A stretch of DNA of 64,000 nt from Candidatus Mycoplasma mahonii (GCF_030550815.1 NZ_CP114583.1:695818-759817); one strand, 5' to 3'. Shown: positions 44,677 to 57,464, numbered from the stretch's first letter. Notes: generated from the letters alone by a model not told the origin. Made by a program: numbers and translations.

Positions 44677-45035
44677 AAAATAACCTTTTAGCAATAAAGT
44701 GTAATTATCAAATAGTTCAAACTTGTAGTTATTTAGAATAAAGTGGAATTATGATTAATGAATGGCCCTGCAATATATTACTATATTTTTGCATAAAATT
44801 GATTATTAAAAAATGATATGGACATAAAACCTATAACAAAAGACTTTTAATGATTAATTTGCTAGGTAGACAATCATGAGATCTTTAAATAAATTAATAA
44901 ACTTTTATAAGTTTATGTATTTCCAATAAAAGATCAAAAAATCAAAAACATCACAAAGTCGCAAATAATTTATGTTCTGTACACCAAAAGAAATGGTTTA
45001 TTTCATAAGATTATTTTTTTCTTTATAATTTAGGT
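44677..45035. other. Intergenic stretch, no gene seen
   Basis: Contains a perfect 8-bp hairpin around 44896-44915 (ATAAACTT, TTAT, AAGTTTAT) and the argS -10 box at 45024-45029. Nothing else supported. Confidence 0.35.
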
Positions 45036-46616
45036 ATGAAAAATAAAATAATAGATACTATTCAAAAAGCCGTTAAATCAATTGGTGGAACACAAATTGT
45101 TAAATTAACTCCATCAAGAGGACATGGTGATTTTTCAACAAATATTGCAATGAAACTTGCAAAAGAATTACATGAAAACCCGATGGAAATCGCAAAAAAA
45201 ATAGTTGATAACATTGATAAAAATTCTATAAAAAAAGTGGAGATAGCTATTCCTGGATTTATTAATGTTTTTATAAATTCAAACAGTTTATCAAATGTAG
45301 TTGAAGACATAATAAAATCCGGTTCAACATTCGGGAAAGGTAATCAATCAAAGTTTATAAATATTGAATACGTTTCAGCGAATCCAACGGGGCACTTGCA
45401 TATTGGTCACGCAAGGGGCGCAGCTGTCGGTGCAACACTTTCTAATATTTTGATATTTGCCGGGAATACTGTTGATCAAGAATATTATATAAATGATGCC
45501 GGTAATCAGATTGAAACACTTGGTATGGCTGTTTATGTTAGATATCAACAAGAACTTGGTGTTAAAATGGATATGCCAGAAGATACATACAAGGGTTCTG
45601 ATATCATTGATGTCGCTAAAATATTCATAAAAGACTTTGGTGATAAATTTATAAATGTACCTTATGAAGATGTTGGTGATGTTTTTAAAGACAAAGCTAA
45701 ATCAATATTATTAAGAATGATAAAAGAGCATCTTGGATTAATGGGTGTTAAATTTGATATTTATTCATCTGAACAAAGCATGTATAATAATGATTTAATC
45801 AACCCTGCATTGGAAAAAATTAAACAACATCTTTATGAACTTGATGGTGCAACATGATTAAATACTACTGCCATGGGAGATGACAAAGATAGAGTCCTTA
45901 TTAAAAGTGATGGTTCATATACTTATTTCACACCAGATATTGCCTATCACAAAACTAAAATGGATAGGGGATACGATGAGTTAATTGATATTTTAGGTGC
46001 TGACCATATTGGATACATAAAACGTATGGAAATCGTAATCGGATATTTAGGACTTAAAACTGAAAAATTGGATATATTGACAGTTCAGCTAGTGAGGTTG
46101 GTTAGAGATGGTCAAGAATTGAAAATGTCAAAAAGAGCTGGGACATCATTTACCATAAAAAAATTAATTAAATTAGTTGGTGTTGATGCTGCAAGATTTC
46201 ACTTAATTAACAGATCTAATACTTCTACATTTGATTTTGATATTAACCAAGTAACTAAAAAGTCTAGTGATAACCCAGTGTTCACAATTCAATATACCCA
46301 CGCCAGAGCAAACCAGGTTTTATCTAAATCAAATAAGAAACCTAAACCTGGAGAATATCTTGATAAGGAAATAGATTTAATAAACTCCTTAAATAGATTC
46401 CCAGAATTAATTATCGATATAGCAAACAATCACAAGGTTCATTTACTTCCAAAGTATTTAATTGATATTGCAAAGCAATATAATTCTTTATATGCAAGTA
46501 CAAAGATAATTGATTCGGAAAGAGAAACATCTTTATTAGCTTTAACTATGGCTCTTCAAATTGTTTTAGCAAATGGATTGAAATTAATTGGGGTTTCTGC
46601 TCCAAATAAAATGTAA
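45036..46616 (+). CDS. argS: Arginyl-tRNA synthetase
   Basis: 526 aa class I synthetase. N-terminal Add-1 domain, then ANPTGHLHIGHARGAAVG (HIGH motif, about residue 117), YYINDAGNQ, and KMSKRAGT (KMSKS-like motif). The C-terminal helical anticodon domain includes IQYTHAR. Reads through TGA at 45855-45857. TATAAT at 45024-45029 is six bases before the ATG. Confidence 0.97.
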
Positions 46617-46652
46617 TTAATGACTATTGTCATTTTTTTATATAATACAACT

Positions 46653-47474
46653 ATGACAAATTTAAATAAAGATATAAAAGTATTCTTCATAGATCTTGAT
46701 GGGACATTATTAGATAGTCAAGACAATAATGGTAACTTGACAATTTCAAGGGAAAACATAAAGGAAATAAAAAAAATACAAGAAGCAAAAAAACATGTTG
46801 TTATTTCAACGGGAAGATACGGAGATCAAGTTCAAAAATTTATGAAACTGACGAATGTTAAATATTCCGTAACTGCAAATGGCGCTTATGTCATTGACAA
46901 TAACCGAAAATTATATAAGGATGACAAATTATCCATTAGGCAAATTATATTATTGGTAGATTTTGCAAGAAAACATGAACTCAGCTTCAAAGTTAATGAA
47001 TCATGAATAGCATATGGCGTTAGAAAACCTCTTCAAAAATTTATTGTTAATAAGTGAGGTTTCACCGCAATTGGTCATTACAATTGTGACCTACAACGTG
47101 AATACCCAAAAATTATCTTTTTTGGTAAAACAAAATGGAAAATTCAAAAACTAGTTGCGCTACTTACATCTGAAATTGATGGACTTTCAGTTGTAACATC
47201 TGCTAAGGGCTACACAATTGAAGTTACTAATGAAAAATCTACTAAGGGAATTGGCAATATATATGTTGCTAAAATGCTAGGCATTACTAAGAAAAACAAC
47301 ATGATGCATATAGGTGATACTATGAATGATTCTACAGTTGCTAGACATATGAGACTTGTTGCTATGAAAAACTCCGAAAAAAAATTAAAGAAAATAACAA
47401 AATTTATTGGCCCCTCCTATAAAAATGGTGGTGTTGCAAAAGTTCTAAGGGGAGAATATAAAAAAATTACTTAG
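46653..47474 (+). CDS. HAD-superfamily (Cof-type) phosphatase
   Basis: 273 aa. Motif I FFIDLDGTLLDS with nucleophile Asp, motif II VVISTGRYGDQ, motif III/IV IEVTNEKSTKGIGN and MMHIGDTMNDSTVA. A large cap between motifs II and III places it in the Cof/YidA sugar-phosphatase branch; substrate unknown. TATAAT at 46641-46646 is six bases before this ATG, favouring it over one at 46620. Its TAG overlaps the stop of the opposing membrane gene by four bases. Confidence 0.88.
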
Positions 47475-48910
47475 TGACGTATATGGTAAGTTATTTTTTT
47501 TGCAATTTTAATAATTAAAAGAGGAGCCAAAGCAAAGATTGGCATAAATACAGAAGTTTTCATCAATGAAAATTCTTCTTGATAATTTAATTCTTCAAAC
47601 AATATATTAGTTATAGGGTTATAAACAATAATTGTTATTATGAGCACAAATAAAATTAACAAAATATAGTTTGAAAGTTTCTTTTTCTTTATATATGAAT
47701 GAATTAAAAATCCTATTAATACAACAATTGATGAATAGTAAATCGTTAATTGAAACATATATTCGATAAATGAATTGGTGAATCGAGTGTAAACAAATGA
47801 TTCGTAAATTGTAAAAATACTTGAATCATATGCATTTACAAAGAAAACACTTATGGCTGCTGAAAAAATTGTTAGAAAGATAATTATTGGTGTGTATATT
47901 CTTGTCATTTCAAGAAAAGTATTTATTCTATTCATTAACTTTGCTCTACCAATCGAAACCATGAAGACATAAGCAGATATCGTTAGGACAAATATTGTTA
48001 TAGACAATATTTTCGAATAACCATACAAGGTTAAAGATTCTACGATTAAAATCGGAGCAAATAACTGAACTAAAAATAGTGAATTTTTTGGTTTCTTAAG
48101 GAATGTATAAGTAATCATTGTTGACAATGCAATCATAAATAACACTGCAATTAAACTAGATTGAATAGAGAATATGCCAATAATAGAAAGTCCAAATACC
48201 ACACCATATCTGCGTCTTGATAAGTTTATTAATCTTACGGCTGATGCGATTACAAATAAAATTAAGAAAATACCAAGCATTTCAGATAAGTTTAAGCCAA
48301 TAGAAAAGAATAAAGTAACAAGCAATGTAGAAACAAATGATGAAATAATTATTAAGTAATTTTTCATCCTATAAAATTCACTAATGAAACTAGCCACCGA
48401 TGCATAACCAATTGATGAAACTAAAATAGGGAAAAATCAATTCGATGAATAATCTGTACCTAAAACCAAAAATCTAGTCATTACCATTTTGAATTTATGC
48501 CATGTTTCAAAATATTTTGGCGTGATCTCGTTGTGTGTTCCTATTGCCTTCACAACTCCGTAGTTATAGATAATCGTTATCAACACTCCGACAAATACAA
48601 CCATAATAAGCTTCTTGGCTTGTGCGGTTGTCAGTGTTCCTTTTTCTCATTTAAGACCAAGAATTAAATAGAGAAATGCTTCCTTTATGAAAAAGATAAT
48701 AATATAATACAACTCGTTATTTATAGTTCATAAAAACGGAATAAAAATAGCAAATGTAATAATAAAATAAATTATAGAGCCAAGTACAAAAGATGCAAAA
48801 TCGTTGCCCTTAAAGATATCTTGTGATTTTGAAACATATGACCCAATCAAAAACATACTAGTAATGATGATTGGTATTATAATAATTGTTAGTAAAGTAT
48901 TTAAAAGCAC
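47471..48910 (-). CDS. Polytopic membrane protein of unknown function
   Basis: 479 aa with about 12 hydrophobic segments and short charged loops; no signature motif recognised. The frame reads through several TGA codons. GTG start chosen: TATAAT (48922-48917) lies exactly six bases before it, and no ATG precedes residue 19. Its -10 box is back to back with that of tRNA-Cys. Could be a transporter or a glycan-polymer type protein; not resolved. Confidence 0.7.
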
Positions 48911-48916
48911 ATATAT

Positions 48917-48928
48917 ATTATATATAAT
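48917..48928. promoter_or_regulatory. Back-to-back divergent -10 boxes
   Basis: TATAAT on the minus strand (48922-48917) for the membrane gene and TATAAT on the plus strand (48923-48928) for tRNA-Cys directly adjoin, so two polymerases could not occupy both at once. Confidence 0.55.
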
Positions 48929-48947
48929 AATATGGATGATATATCAT

Positions 48948-49022
48948 GGCGCCATGGCCAAATGGCTAAGGCATAGGTCTGCAACACCTTGATTGCCGGT
49001 TCGAATCCGGTTGGCGCCTCCA
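48948..49022 (+). tRNA. tRNA-Cys (GCA)
   Basis: 75 nt with encoded CCA. Acceptor GGCGCCA pairs with TGGCGCC, discriminator T, the anticodon loop holds GCA, T-loop TTCGAAT. The T discriminator is the cysteine identity base. Confidence 0.94.
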
Positions 49023-49033
49023 TTTTTTTTAAT

Positions 49034-49110
49034 GCGCCCGTAGCTCAATTGGATAGAGTGCTTGGTTACGGCCCAAGAGGTTAGGGGTTCGACTCCTCTC
49101 GGGCGCACCA
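49034..49110 (+). tRNA. tRNA-Arg (ACG)
   Basis: 77 nt with CCA. Acceptor GCGCCCG pairs with CGGGCGC, anticodon stem CTTGG/CCAAG with loop TTACGGC (ACG). Eleven bases after tRNA-Cys, same transcript. Confidence 0.94.
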
Positions 49111-49133
49111 AATGTTTGAGAAAAAGCCAACAA

Positions 49134-49168
49134 AACACACATAGCAACATATGCTTGGTGTGTTTTTA
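49134..49168 (+). terminator. Terminator after the Cys-Arg tRNA pair
   Basis: AACACAC (49134-49140) pairs with GTGTGTT (49158-49164), inner AGCA/TGCT extends it, followed by TTTATT. The rest of 49111-49501 shows no gene. Confidence 0.75.
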
Positions 49169-49501
49169 TTGAAATATATTGTTTTGCTATTCTTGGTCTT
49201 TTATCATTTGCAATACTTCTTTTGTTGGATGTCTGTTTTTTTCTACCAACGAATAAGTATGTACATGAATAGCTAGCAACTTTTAAACTTTTTTCAATAC
49301 CAAAATTTTCTTTTAGCAACTTTTTATTAAAGCTCAACATAAATGCACATTTCTAAATACATATAACATACTTTAGCGACTTGTTGTAAACCATTTTGTT
49401 GTGTAGCAAATAATTATTTTGTTATAAATATTTAGAGAAATTAAGTTGTATTTAATGCATCAATAAGGAGGTAAGTCTCTCTTTTAATGTAAAATGAGAT
49501 T

Positions 49502-50767
49502 ATGCTAAACATAAAAGATATAACAAATGATTCAAATAAAATTAAAAGGAAATTAAAAACTAGAGGGATCGATACAAAAATCATTGATGATATTATGGTT
49601 TTATTAGCTAAAAGATCCAAGCTGATGCCTTTGCTACAAGATTTGGAAAATAAAAGAAATATTTTATCTAAGCAAATTGGCTTCAATAAAAGTAAAAATG
49701 AACCTGTGGAAAATATTTTGAAAGATGTTGCATTAATTAAACATAGCATCGAAAGCATTAAGCATGATGAAATTAAGATTAATGAAGATGTTCATGAACT
49801 ACTGCTTCTAATTCCTAATACACCATCACTTAAAACGCCAATTGGTAATTCTGAAGAAGATAATGTTTTAATTAAGGAGTATGCAAATTTAGGAAGAGGT
49901 AAAGTTATTGATGTTTTACCTCATTATGATATTGCAACAAAACTCGGAATCATAGATTTTGAAAGATCCGTAAAAATATCTGGAAAAAGATTTTGGTCAT
50001 ATATGGGTGATGGAGCAAGATTAGCAAGAGCATTGCAAACATTCTTTTTAGATGCCCATTCTAATAATGGGTATGTAGAAATAGTTCCTCCGGTAATTGT
50101 TTTATCAAAAACATTGGAAGGCACTGGACAGCTTCCTAAATTTAAAGACGATTTATTTAAAATAGAAGGAAAGGATAAGTGGTTAATACCTACTGCAGAG
50201 GTTCCACTTACTAATTTTTATGCAAATGAAATTTTAGATTTATTATCACCAATTAAATTAACAGCTTACACTCCCTGCTTTAGAAATGAGTCTTCATCTG
50301 GAAGCAAAGACATAAAGGGGATCATAAGAGGGTTCCAATTTAACAAGGTTGAGATTGTTAAAATACTTAAAAGTGAACAATTAGAAGAAGAATTTAAAAA
50401 AACTCTGAATGATATCAAGAGTTTATTTTCCCAATTAGAACTACCATACCAAGAGATAGAGTTATGTACTGGAGACCTAGGATTTTCTGCAGAGAGGACA
50501 ACTGATCTAGAAGTTTGAATTCCGTCAGAAAATAATTATCGTGAAACTTCCTCGGTTTCGTCATTTGGAGATTTCCAAGGAAGAAGAGCGTCTCTAAAAT
50601 ATATTGATGATAAAGACAAAAAACAAATAGCTTCAACTATTAATGGTTCAGGATTAGCAATTGACAGAATCATAGCTGCAATTTTAGAAAATTATCAAAA
50701 TAAAGATGGAACAATCACTATTCCTAATGTGTTGGTTAAATATATGGGTAAAAATATTATAAAATAA
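49502..50767 (+). CDS. serS: Seryl-tRNA synthetase
   Basis: 421 aa class II synthetase. N-terminal coiled coil (residues about 30-100) that grips the long variable arm. Motif 2 is [20 protein letters not shown], then FNKVE. Motif 3 is [20 protein letters not shown], near TIPNVL. Reads through TGA at 50516-50518. TAAAAT at 49490-49495 is six bases before the ATG. Confidence 0.96.
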
Positions 50768-50877
50768 AATTAATGATTAGATTATCCCTTAATAAGGTTT
50801 TTAATAAAAAAACTAACCAAAGTAAGTGTGTACTAAATTCTAAAGTATAGAAATGTTTTTCAATGTTTATTTAAGTG

Positions 50878-52329
50878 CTATTTAATGAATCCAATACCAG
50901 CATCTTTTAATAGATCTTTAATATATTTATCATGGACCTCTACTTTGATAGGATCAGTTTTTCTATTACTAAAATACATAATCGCATCCGAGTAGATATT
51001 TGGAGATTTAATAGAAAACATTGTTGAAAGATTATTTAGATTATACTTTAGCACTCTGCTATTGCCATCTTTTGTTGTTGGATTTAATTCTAGTTTACTT
51101 TCTTTATTCGGTCTAGGAATTATTCCTATAACAGCATTTAATTTAATTGGTTCTTGATTTGGTTTATTAGAATCAAGATTTCTAAGTGTAATATCTTCAT
51201 CAATAATATCACCTTTTTGCAGAAATCCTCAGTCTTTAGATATTTTGTCTTTATCTGCCTCTATGACTTGCTTGTCATTTGCAGTAAGTGAACTGATGCT
51301 AAAATCCAATCTACCAGTTCCAGACGGTAAGGGAACTAACCCTTTATAACCAATTAACTCCTGAAACTTGGATGCATTAGTGAGATCACTTATTGTTTGA
51401 AACCCAATGTGAAATGAACTATTTTTTTCAGAATAAGTTGCATAATTAGAAATTTTTTCATCTGGTGGTTGATCATTAATCTTTAATTGTTTAAATGCAT
51501 TAATGCTTGATAATTTCCCCATTTTTATAAATGCGAAAGTATCATCTTCTTTTGTTAACTTTATATTTCATGAGTAAGCAAATTTATTTTTAAGCGCATA
51601 TCTTGTTAATGGAAAATCTTTTGAATCATCAATTTTTTGTTCAATGGGAGAAAGAGTGATTGTATGTGTTATATCATCCGGGTTGTTTTCATCAGCATTA
51701 TCAGCTGAAAAAACATCTTCTCAGCTAGTTTTATTAATTGATAAATAAGCTTTTGAGATTAATAACTTTTTAATTAATGCTGCAAAACCAATTTTTTCAA
51801 ATTTCTTGTTATCATCGCCGATAGAATTTAGGATTTCAAATAATGTATCATCATAATGTGCTGATGTATTTTCCCATTTATCGTTAGAAGAAACATAATC
51901 CTTATTGAATCCTCATGTATTTAATTTGTCTTTCATACTAACACTATTATCAACAGTCTTTATTTTATTGCCAAGTGTAATTAAGTAACTAGAATTTTTT
52001 CTAGTTTGTTCAATTAAAAAGTTTTTAGTTAAATTCTTTAGTAATGCCTTTTTGAACATTGCTTCATCATGACCTACTTCTGGCACACCAAGTAAAGAGA
52101 ATTTCTTACCTTTACTTGTTATAGCATCTTTTATGATTGAATTAACCACTTTTTGTGTCCACATTCCTTCGAGCAGTGCTCTTCCTCTATTTGATTGAAC
52201 AAAAGAAATGAACTTAGATTCTTTGTTCCCCATTCTTGTTCCTGGAGAACAAGCAATAGCTGCAAAAACTGGTGCAGCGGCGGTTAAAGATGTTCCGAGC
52301 GTTATTATGATTTTTTTAATACTTGTCAT
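50878..52329 (-). CDS. Lipoprotein, second of a pair (P60-like by size and order)
   Basis: 483 aa. Signal MTSIKKIIITLGTSLTAAAP leads to the lipobox AIAC (Cys27). The mature part is hydrophilic with no domain I recognise. Its ATG shares one base with the stop of the larger lipoprotein (TAATG). In Mycoplasma hominis a P80-P60 lipoprotein pair forms a surface complex; the size and gene order here resemble that, but I cannot confirm homology by eye. Confidence 0.7.
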
Positions 52330-54665
52330 TATATTTCTCCTCCAACAATATCGAATGCATCTTGGTATATTTCATCAGGATTAATTGAAGAAGATTCAAT
52401 CATCCCGGTATCGTATTGACCAACCAACCATTTTGTGTTATTTTCAGCATAAACATTTGCAATTGTTCCAGCTTTTGAAGCAATTACTCTTTCTAACTGG
52501 TTTATTAATCCTTCTATATATTCCTCTGGTGTTTCATCATTCAAATCATCTTTTTTATTCAATGTAGTTAAATATTTACTAAATTCTTTTTTGAATTCTG
52601 TATCAATGTTACTTTCTCCTTTGAGAAGATCATAATAGAATCCGTTTTCCGTTAACATATTAGTGAAATATTTATCAAGGCCATATTGAGCTGCAGAATT
52701 AGATTTTTTCTGAGCCATCTTTTTAACCTCGGATTTAACAATTGTCCCTATATTTTGCTGACCAGTTTGGTCAAAATCATATGATGCAACAAAGTGAATA
52801 CCATTTTTAGAAGTTACTAAGTACCTTTGTTTTCCATTAATTTTATTGCCATTTGTATAAACCAACTTACGCCCATCTCCAGCTCCAAGCGCTTCACTAA
52901 TAAATCTACCAAATGTTTTAATCATATTAGCCTTAAGAGATGGATTTCCTAAAATCTTTTTATATTTTTGAGTAAATTCTCTGATACTAACAATTTCGTC
53001 ATTAATTGAGCTATTTATCGTTATAAGGTTTAAATCAACATCAGATATGTCTGGTTCAACCATTGTTTTTATATAAGCTTTTTTAATTGCTATTTGAATT
53101 TTTTTATAAATATCATCATCTTGATTAACTAGATTACTGTCCCTTCCTGTTGTAGTACTGGTTGTACTATCTGCTGCTAACATTCCCAATGAGAATCCGT
53201 TATTCATATTATTAGAAATAGCACCATTATGCAAAATGCCTAATGAACCCATGTTTGACCTTGTTCCACCATTATCTGAATAACCTTCTATAAAGTCTTT
53301 GGTATAATTTACATCATTTTTGTTAGCTGTTTCCCCGTCTATTTCAATGTTTTCAAAAAGATGTTGAATATCTTCAAATGCATGTTCCTGAATGTTTGCA
53401 CCTGGCATGACTGGTTTAAATGAGAACATATTTTTAATCACATTTTCATCCACCACCCACGGCAATGTTTCACCATTATCATCTGGTTTTGCGATTATTA
53501 ATGCGTGTCTAATTAATTTAAATTTTTGACCAATAACACTTGAAGTATTTCAAGTGTTAAAATTGTCCTTAAGAACTTTCTTATGATTAATATTAGAATG
53601 AGTTCCATAATATCAAATTTTATCAGTCATTTTTTTCTTTGTATTATCAATTAGATCTGTTGTTGTATTTTTTTGATTGTTTTCTATTGCACCGAATTCT
53701 CCGATCTCCTTAAGAAAAGAAAATCCTTCGTCTGTGTTTGATCATAAAAGTTGCTCTCTTGTATAACTTTTAATAACTGAAATATTTCTTGATAGCAATG
53801 CCTTGCTTTTTATTTGTTGCAAAACAAGGTATTCTATAGCTTCATCATCAGAAGTTGCACCACCATATTTACCAAGTCTATCTTTTACTCATTTTTCTTC
53901 ACCTTCAGCTTTTGTTGAACCTGCCGAAACTACTCCGTTTTTTGTGTCTTGAAATATTTTTGTTTGTCTTTTTTTAATATTTGTAACAGGTTGTAATAGT
54001 CTTGAAAATCTTGAAGAAAAATCACTTACATCATATGGTACTGTATCATCATTAAGCAACGCTAAATTATCATCTATTTTTTTGAGGTTATCATAATTAT
54101 TTTTAAAAGATTTATCATTGTTGTCATGTTCTTTAGCAAGATCTAATATTTTATCTTTGTTCTCATTTTTTATAACATAATCATTAATTTTTTTTGATCA
54201 TTCTTTGTAAGCGTCCTCTAGTGGTTTTTCTGAGTTAGTTCTTAATGCTTCTTGAAAATCAAAATCCCTTGGTAATTCATTTCCTAAACCAACAATATTT
54301 TTAGATGAATCTCCATCTCTAAAATATGTAACAGTATTTAAATCTTTGATAACATCTTTGTATATTTCATGTTTTGACCAATTGAATTCATCTCTCTGAA
54401 CATCTTTGGATGCTATTTGCTCTTTATTATACATAAAACGGGCAATCCTCTTTTGCAAGATTGTCATGCTTACATCATCTTTTTCTCCATAATTATTAAT
54501 ATCATTTGAAAACTCTTTACCAGTCTTACTATCAAAAATTGCTTTTTTAGAATCGTAGTTTCAATTATCTCCACCATTAGAACATGCAATGACTAACCCA
54601 ATAGGTGCCACCATAACAATACTTGCTCCTAATCCTATAACTGACTTTTTCTTATTTATTTTCAT
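52329..54665 (-). CDS. Large lipoprotein, first of a pair (P80-like by size and order)
   Basis: 778 aa. Signal MKINKKKSVIGLGASIVMVA leads to the lipobox LVIAC (Cys28). The rest is long, acidic and hydrophilic with coiled-coil-like helices; TGA codons give several Trp. GGGGAAG lies a few bases before the ATG. It forms a two-gene unit with the lipoprotein that follows. No enzymatic motif seen. Confidence 0.72.
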
Positions 54666-54737
54666 ACTTCCCCATTTCGTATTGAATTATATCAAAATAC
54701 TTGTATTAGTATATTCTAAAAATTGTATAATTTAATT

Positions 54738-55403
54738 ATGGAAATGAACAAAACAAAAATATTAAACTTAATAAAAGAATTTATAGAAATATGTGGAAAA
54801 GAAAAAGTTTGATTTTCAGCCGGAAAATCATCAATCTTAGGAATGGTAAGGCATGGTGGTTTCATTCCTTGAAATAATAAGTTTGAAGTAATAATAAAAC
54901 CAGATGGTTATAAAAAGTTAATGAGACTATACCCGGATAATATTGTTGACTCTTCGACTAATAGAAAATATAAAAAACTACAATCAGCATGAGTTAGAAA
55001 TAATAAAAATATTGATGAGAAACAGCCGTTTATTGAAATTGTCTTGTTGGTTCCAACAACTTTAAAGAAGATAAAACATTATCGTTCAATAAATTCAATG
55101 ATATACAACTTCCTAACATTTAGAAGGGACAATATCAAACATGCCATTGATGATTTGCACGTCAGGAAACACGAGGGTTTCTTTATTATTAATTCCAGAA
55201 GATCAAGTGTTGTAAAATATTGAATACACAATATCACTTTTGAAACAGTTAATTTGAAGCTATTAGAAATCCTTATTCCTGTTTTTAAAGAATATAAAAC
55301 TTTATTAGTAAATTGATATGGTGATGATTACCTACAAACAACCATACCATCAAAGTATATTGAATATATTTCGCCAACTCGACATGAAAAAGTGATTTTA
55401 TAA
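54738..55403 (+). CDS. LicD-family-like protein with altered acidic motif
   Basis: 221 aa. Resembles LicD phosphocholine-transferase-family proteins: WFSAGKSSILGMVRHGGFIP corresponds to the family's W-x-x-gGt-LLGavRH-x-GFIPWDDD, and NWYGDDYLQTTIPSKYIE to the C-terminal GDDY motif. The usual metal-binding DDD after PW is replaced by NNKFE, so catalysis may be lost or changed. TATAAT at 54726-54731 is six bases before the ATG. Its stop shares a base with the S1 gene start. Confidence 0.7.
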
Positions 55404-55723
55404 TGTCTATTGGTGATGTTGTTAATGGTGAAATTGTAAAAATTGATAAAACTCATTTAATTGTAAAGTTCAATAACAATGAATCTGCTATTTTGCATAT
55501 TTCTGAAATATCAGATTATTTTGTGAAGTCTATGGAATCAATGTTTGAAGTTGGTGAAACATATAATTTTTTGGTTATTAACACTAAGCACGGCAATAAA
55601 TTATCATGAAAACAACTAGTTGCAAGATATATTAAGAACCCCTTTAAATTCGAAATCAAAGAAGTGGGTAGTGGATTTAAAAAATTATTAGCAAATACAT
55701 TGAAGGAGATGGAAAATGATTAA
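55403..55723 (+). CDS. S1-domain RNA-binding protein
   Basis: 106 aa. A single S1 fold: IGDVVNGEIVKIDKTHLIVK, AILHISEISD, VGETYNFLVI and a helical tail. Similar small S1 proteins (CvfD/YugI type) bind RNA or ribosomes. Reads through TGA at 55607. Overlaps its neighbours on both sides (1 bp and 8 bp), so it is co-translated with the LicD-like gene and pgi. Confidence 0.8.
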
Positions 55724-56996
55724 AGTAGATTTATCCCATGCAGTAACTGAGGAGTCAATAAAAAAATATCAAAAGAAAGTTAAAGCATTAGCTTCCAAAA
55801 TGGAAAATTTAAAATCGGATGGATACCAATATTTAGGGTGAAAAGATCTTCCTGTTAATTATGACAAGTTAGAGATTAATAGAATTAAAAAAGAAGTTAA
55901 AAGATTGATAAAAGAAAGAGTAAACATTCTTGTTGTTATAGGTATTGGTGGTTCATATGCTGGTGCTAAAGCTGGAATTGAAATGATTAATGGCGAGTAT
56001 CCAATCGACCAACAAACAGAGGTTATTTATGTTGGAGAATCTCTTTCATCAACTAATCTTGCTCAAAAATTAGCTTATGTGGAAAATAAGAACTTTGCAA
56101 TTAATGTAATTTCTAAGTCAGGGACGACAACTGAACCAGCAATCGCATTTAGATTATTTAAAAAGTTACTTGAAGAAAAAGTAGGGCTTAATAATGCTAA
56201 TAGATTTATTATTGCCACAACTGATGCTAACCACGGATCACTTTTAACAAATGCCAAAGAAAATGAATTAACAACTTTTATTATTCCCAGTAATGTTGGA
56301 GGAAGATTTTCTGTTCTAACTCCGGTCGGTTTATTTCCACTTGCTTTTGCTGGAATTAATATTGATAAAGTTATGAATGGAGCTCTTGCTGCTCATAAAA
56401 AATATTCTCCAGATACCGTTCTTAAAAATGATGCTTATAGATATGCTGTAGCCAGACAAATTCTAAGTTCTAAATTTTCAATTGAATTATTAGTTCAATA
56501 TGAACCTCAAATGAAGGCATTTAATGAATGGTGAAAACAATTAGCTGGTGAATCAGAAGGAAAAAATCAAAAAGGCATCTTTCCTGCTTCGGCTGTGTTT
56601 TCAACAGACCTGCATTCTCTAGGACAATTTATTCAAGATGGATCTAAAATTTTATTTGAAACAATTATCACATGTGAAATACCAAACATTGATGTTCAAA
56701 TTATTGAGGAGAAGAAAAATCTTGATAATCTAAATTATTTAATTGATAAGACTGTTCACAATATTAATGAGGTTACATTTAAAGCTACAACTGAAGCTCA
56801 TGTAATGGTTGGTAAAGTCCCTAATATTCATATCCAAATTGGAAAACTTGATGCTAAACATTTTGGTGAATTAGTTATCTTCTTTGAGAGAGCAGTTGCA
56901 ATGACAGCATACTTGCAAGGTGTTAATCCATTTAATCAACCCGGTGTTGAAGTATATAAACAAAACATGTTTAGAATGCTCGGAAAGACTAAATAA
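55716..56996 (+). CDS. pgi: Glucose-6-phosphate isomerase
   Basis: 426 aa. [29 protein letters not shown] (phosphate loop), [20 protein letters not shown] with the catalytic base region, and [13 protein letters not shown] near the end with its Lys. Internal TGA codons are Trp. Interconverts glucose-6-P and fructose-6-P. Third in an operon. Confidence 0.96.
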
Positions 56997-57023
56997 AAAA
57001 ATAATTTTATACATAGAAATTTA

Positions 57024-57403
57024 ATGTTTTTTATTTGTAATCAATTATGTGAAAAAAGATCAAAAAATAAAAATAACAATTCTAAAATAGAAGCATCAGA
57101 AATTGTAAATCTTGCTAATACATTTTAAAATGCCATTGGATTAGAATTCATGAAAGAGGGAACTGAATGGGTTTGCGTTGGTGCTTTTATGGTATGTTTG
57201 ATGGCATTCCTGAATATTCCGGAGGAACAACCATTGCTATTTTAGGATTTTTCAGAAGGTTAGTTTTAATTACAAAATCCCTTTTTAGTCTCGATACTAA
57301 CATATGAAGGAACATAGCAAACTGAAAACATATTATCAGCGTTATTTTAGCGGTAGGATTGGCGATCTCTGCGACATATATTATTAGGTATGAAAGTACG
57401 TAA
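57024..57403 (+). pseudogene. Truncated DUF368 membrane protein
   Basis: The frame from 57167 reads WCFYGMFDGIPEYSGGTTIA, then ILGFFRRLV, matching the start of DUF368 proteins (GMADGVPGISGGT), which move polyprenyl-phosphate across membranes. A stop comes after 78 residues, where the family has about 280-300. Upstream, an ATG frame at 57024 ends in TAA at about 57126 and the pieces lie in different frames. Confidence 0.55.
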
Positions 57404-57464
57404 AAAAGTCTCAAATGTAAAAGTTAAAAAATTACAATAGTAATTTTTTATTTATAATAAAAAT

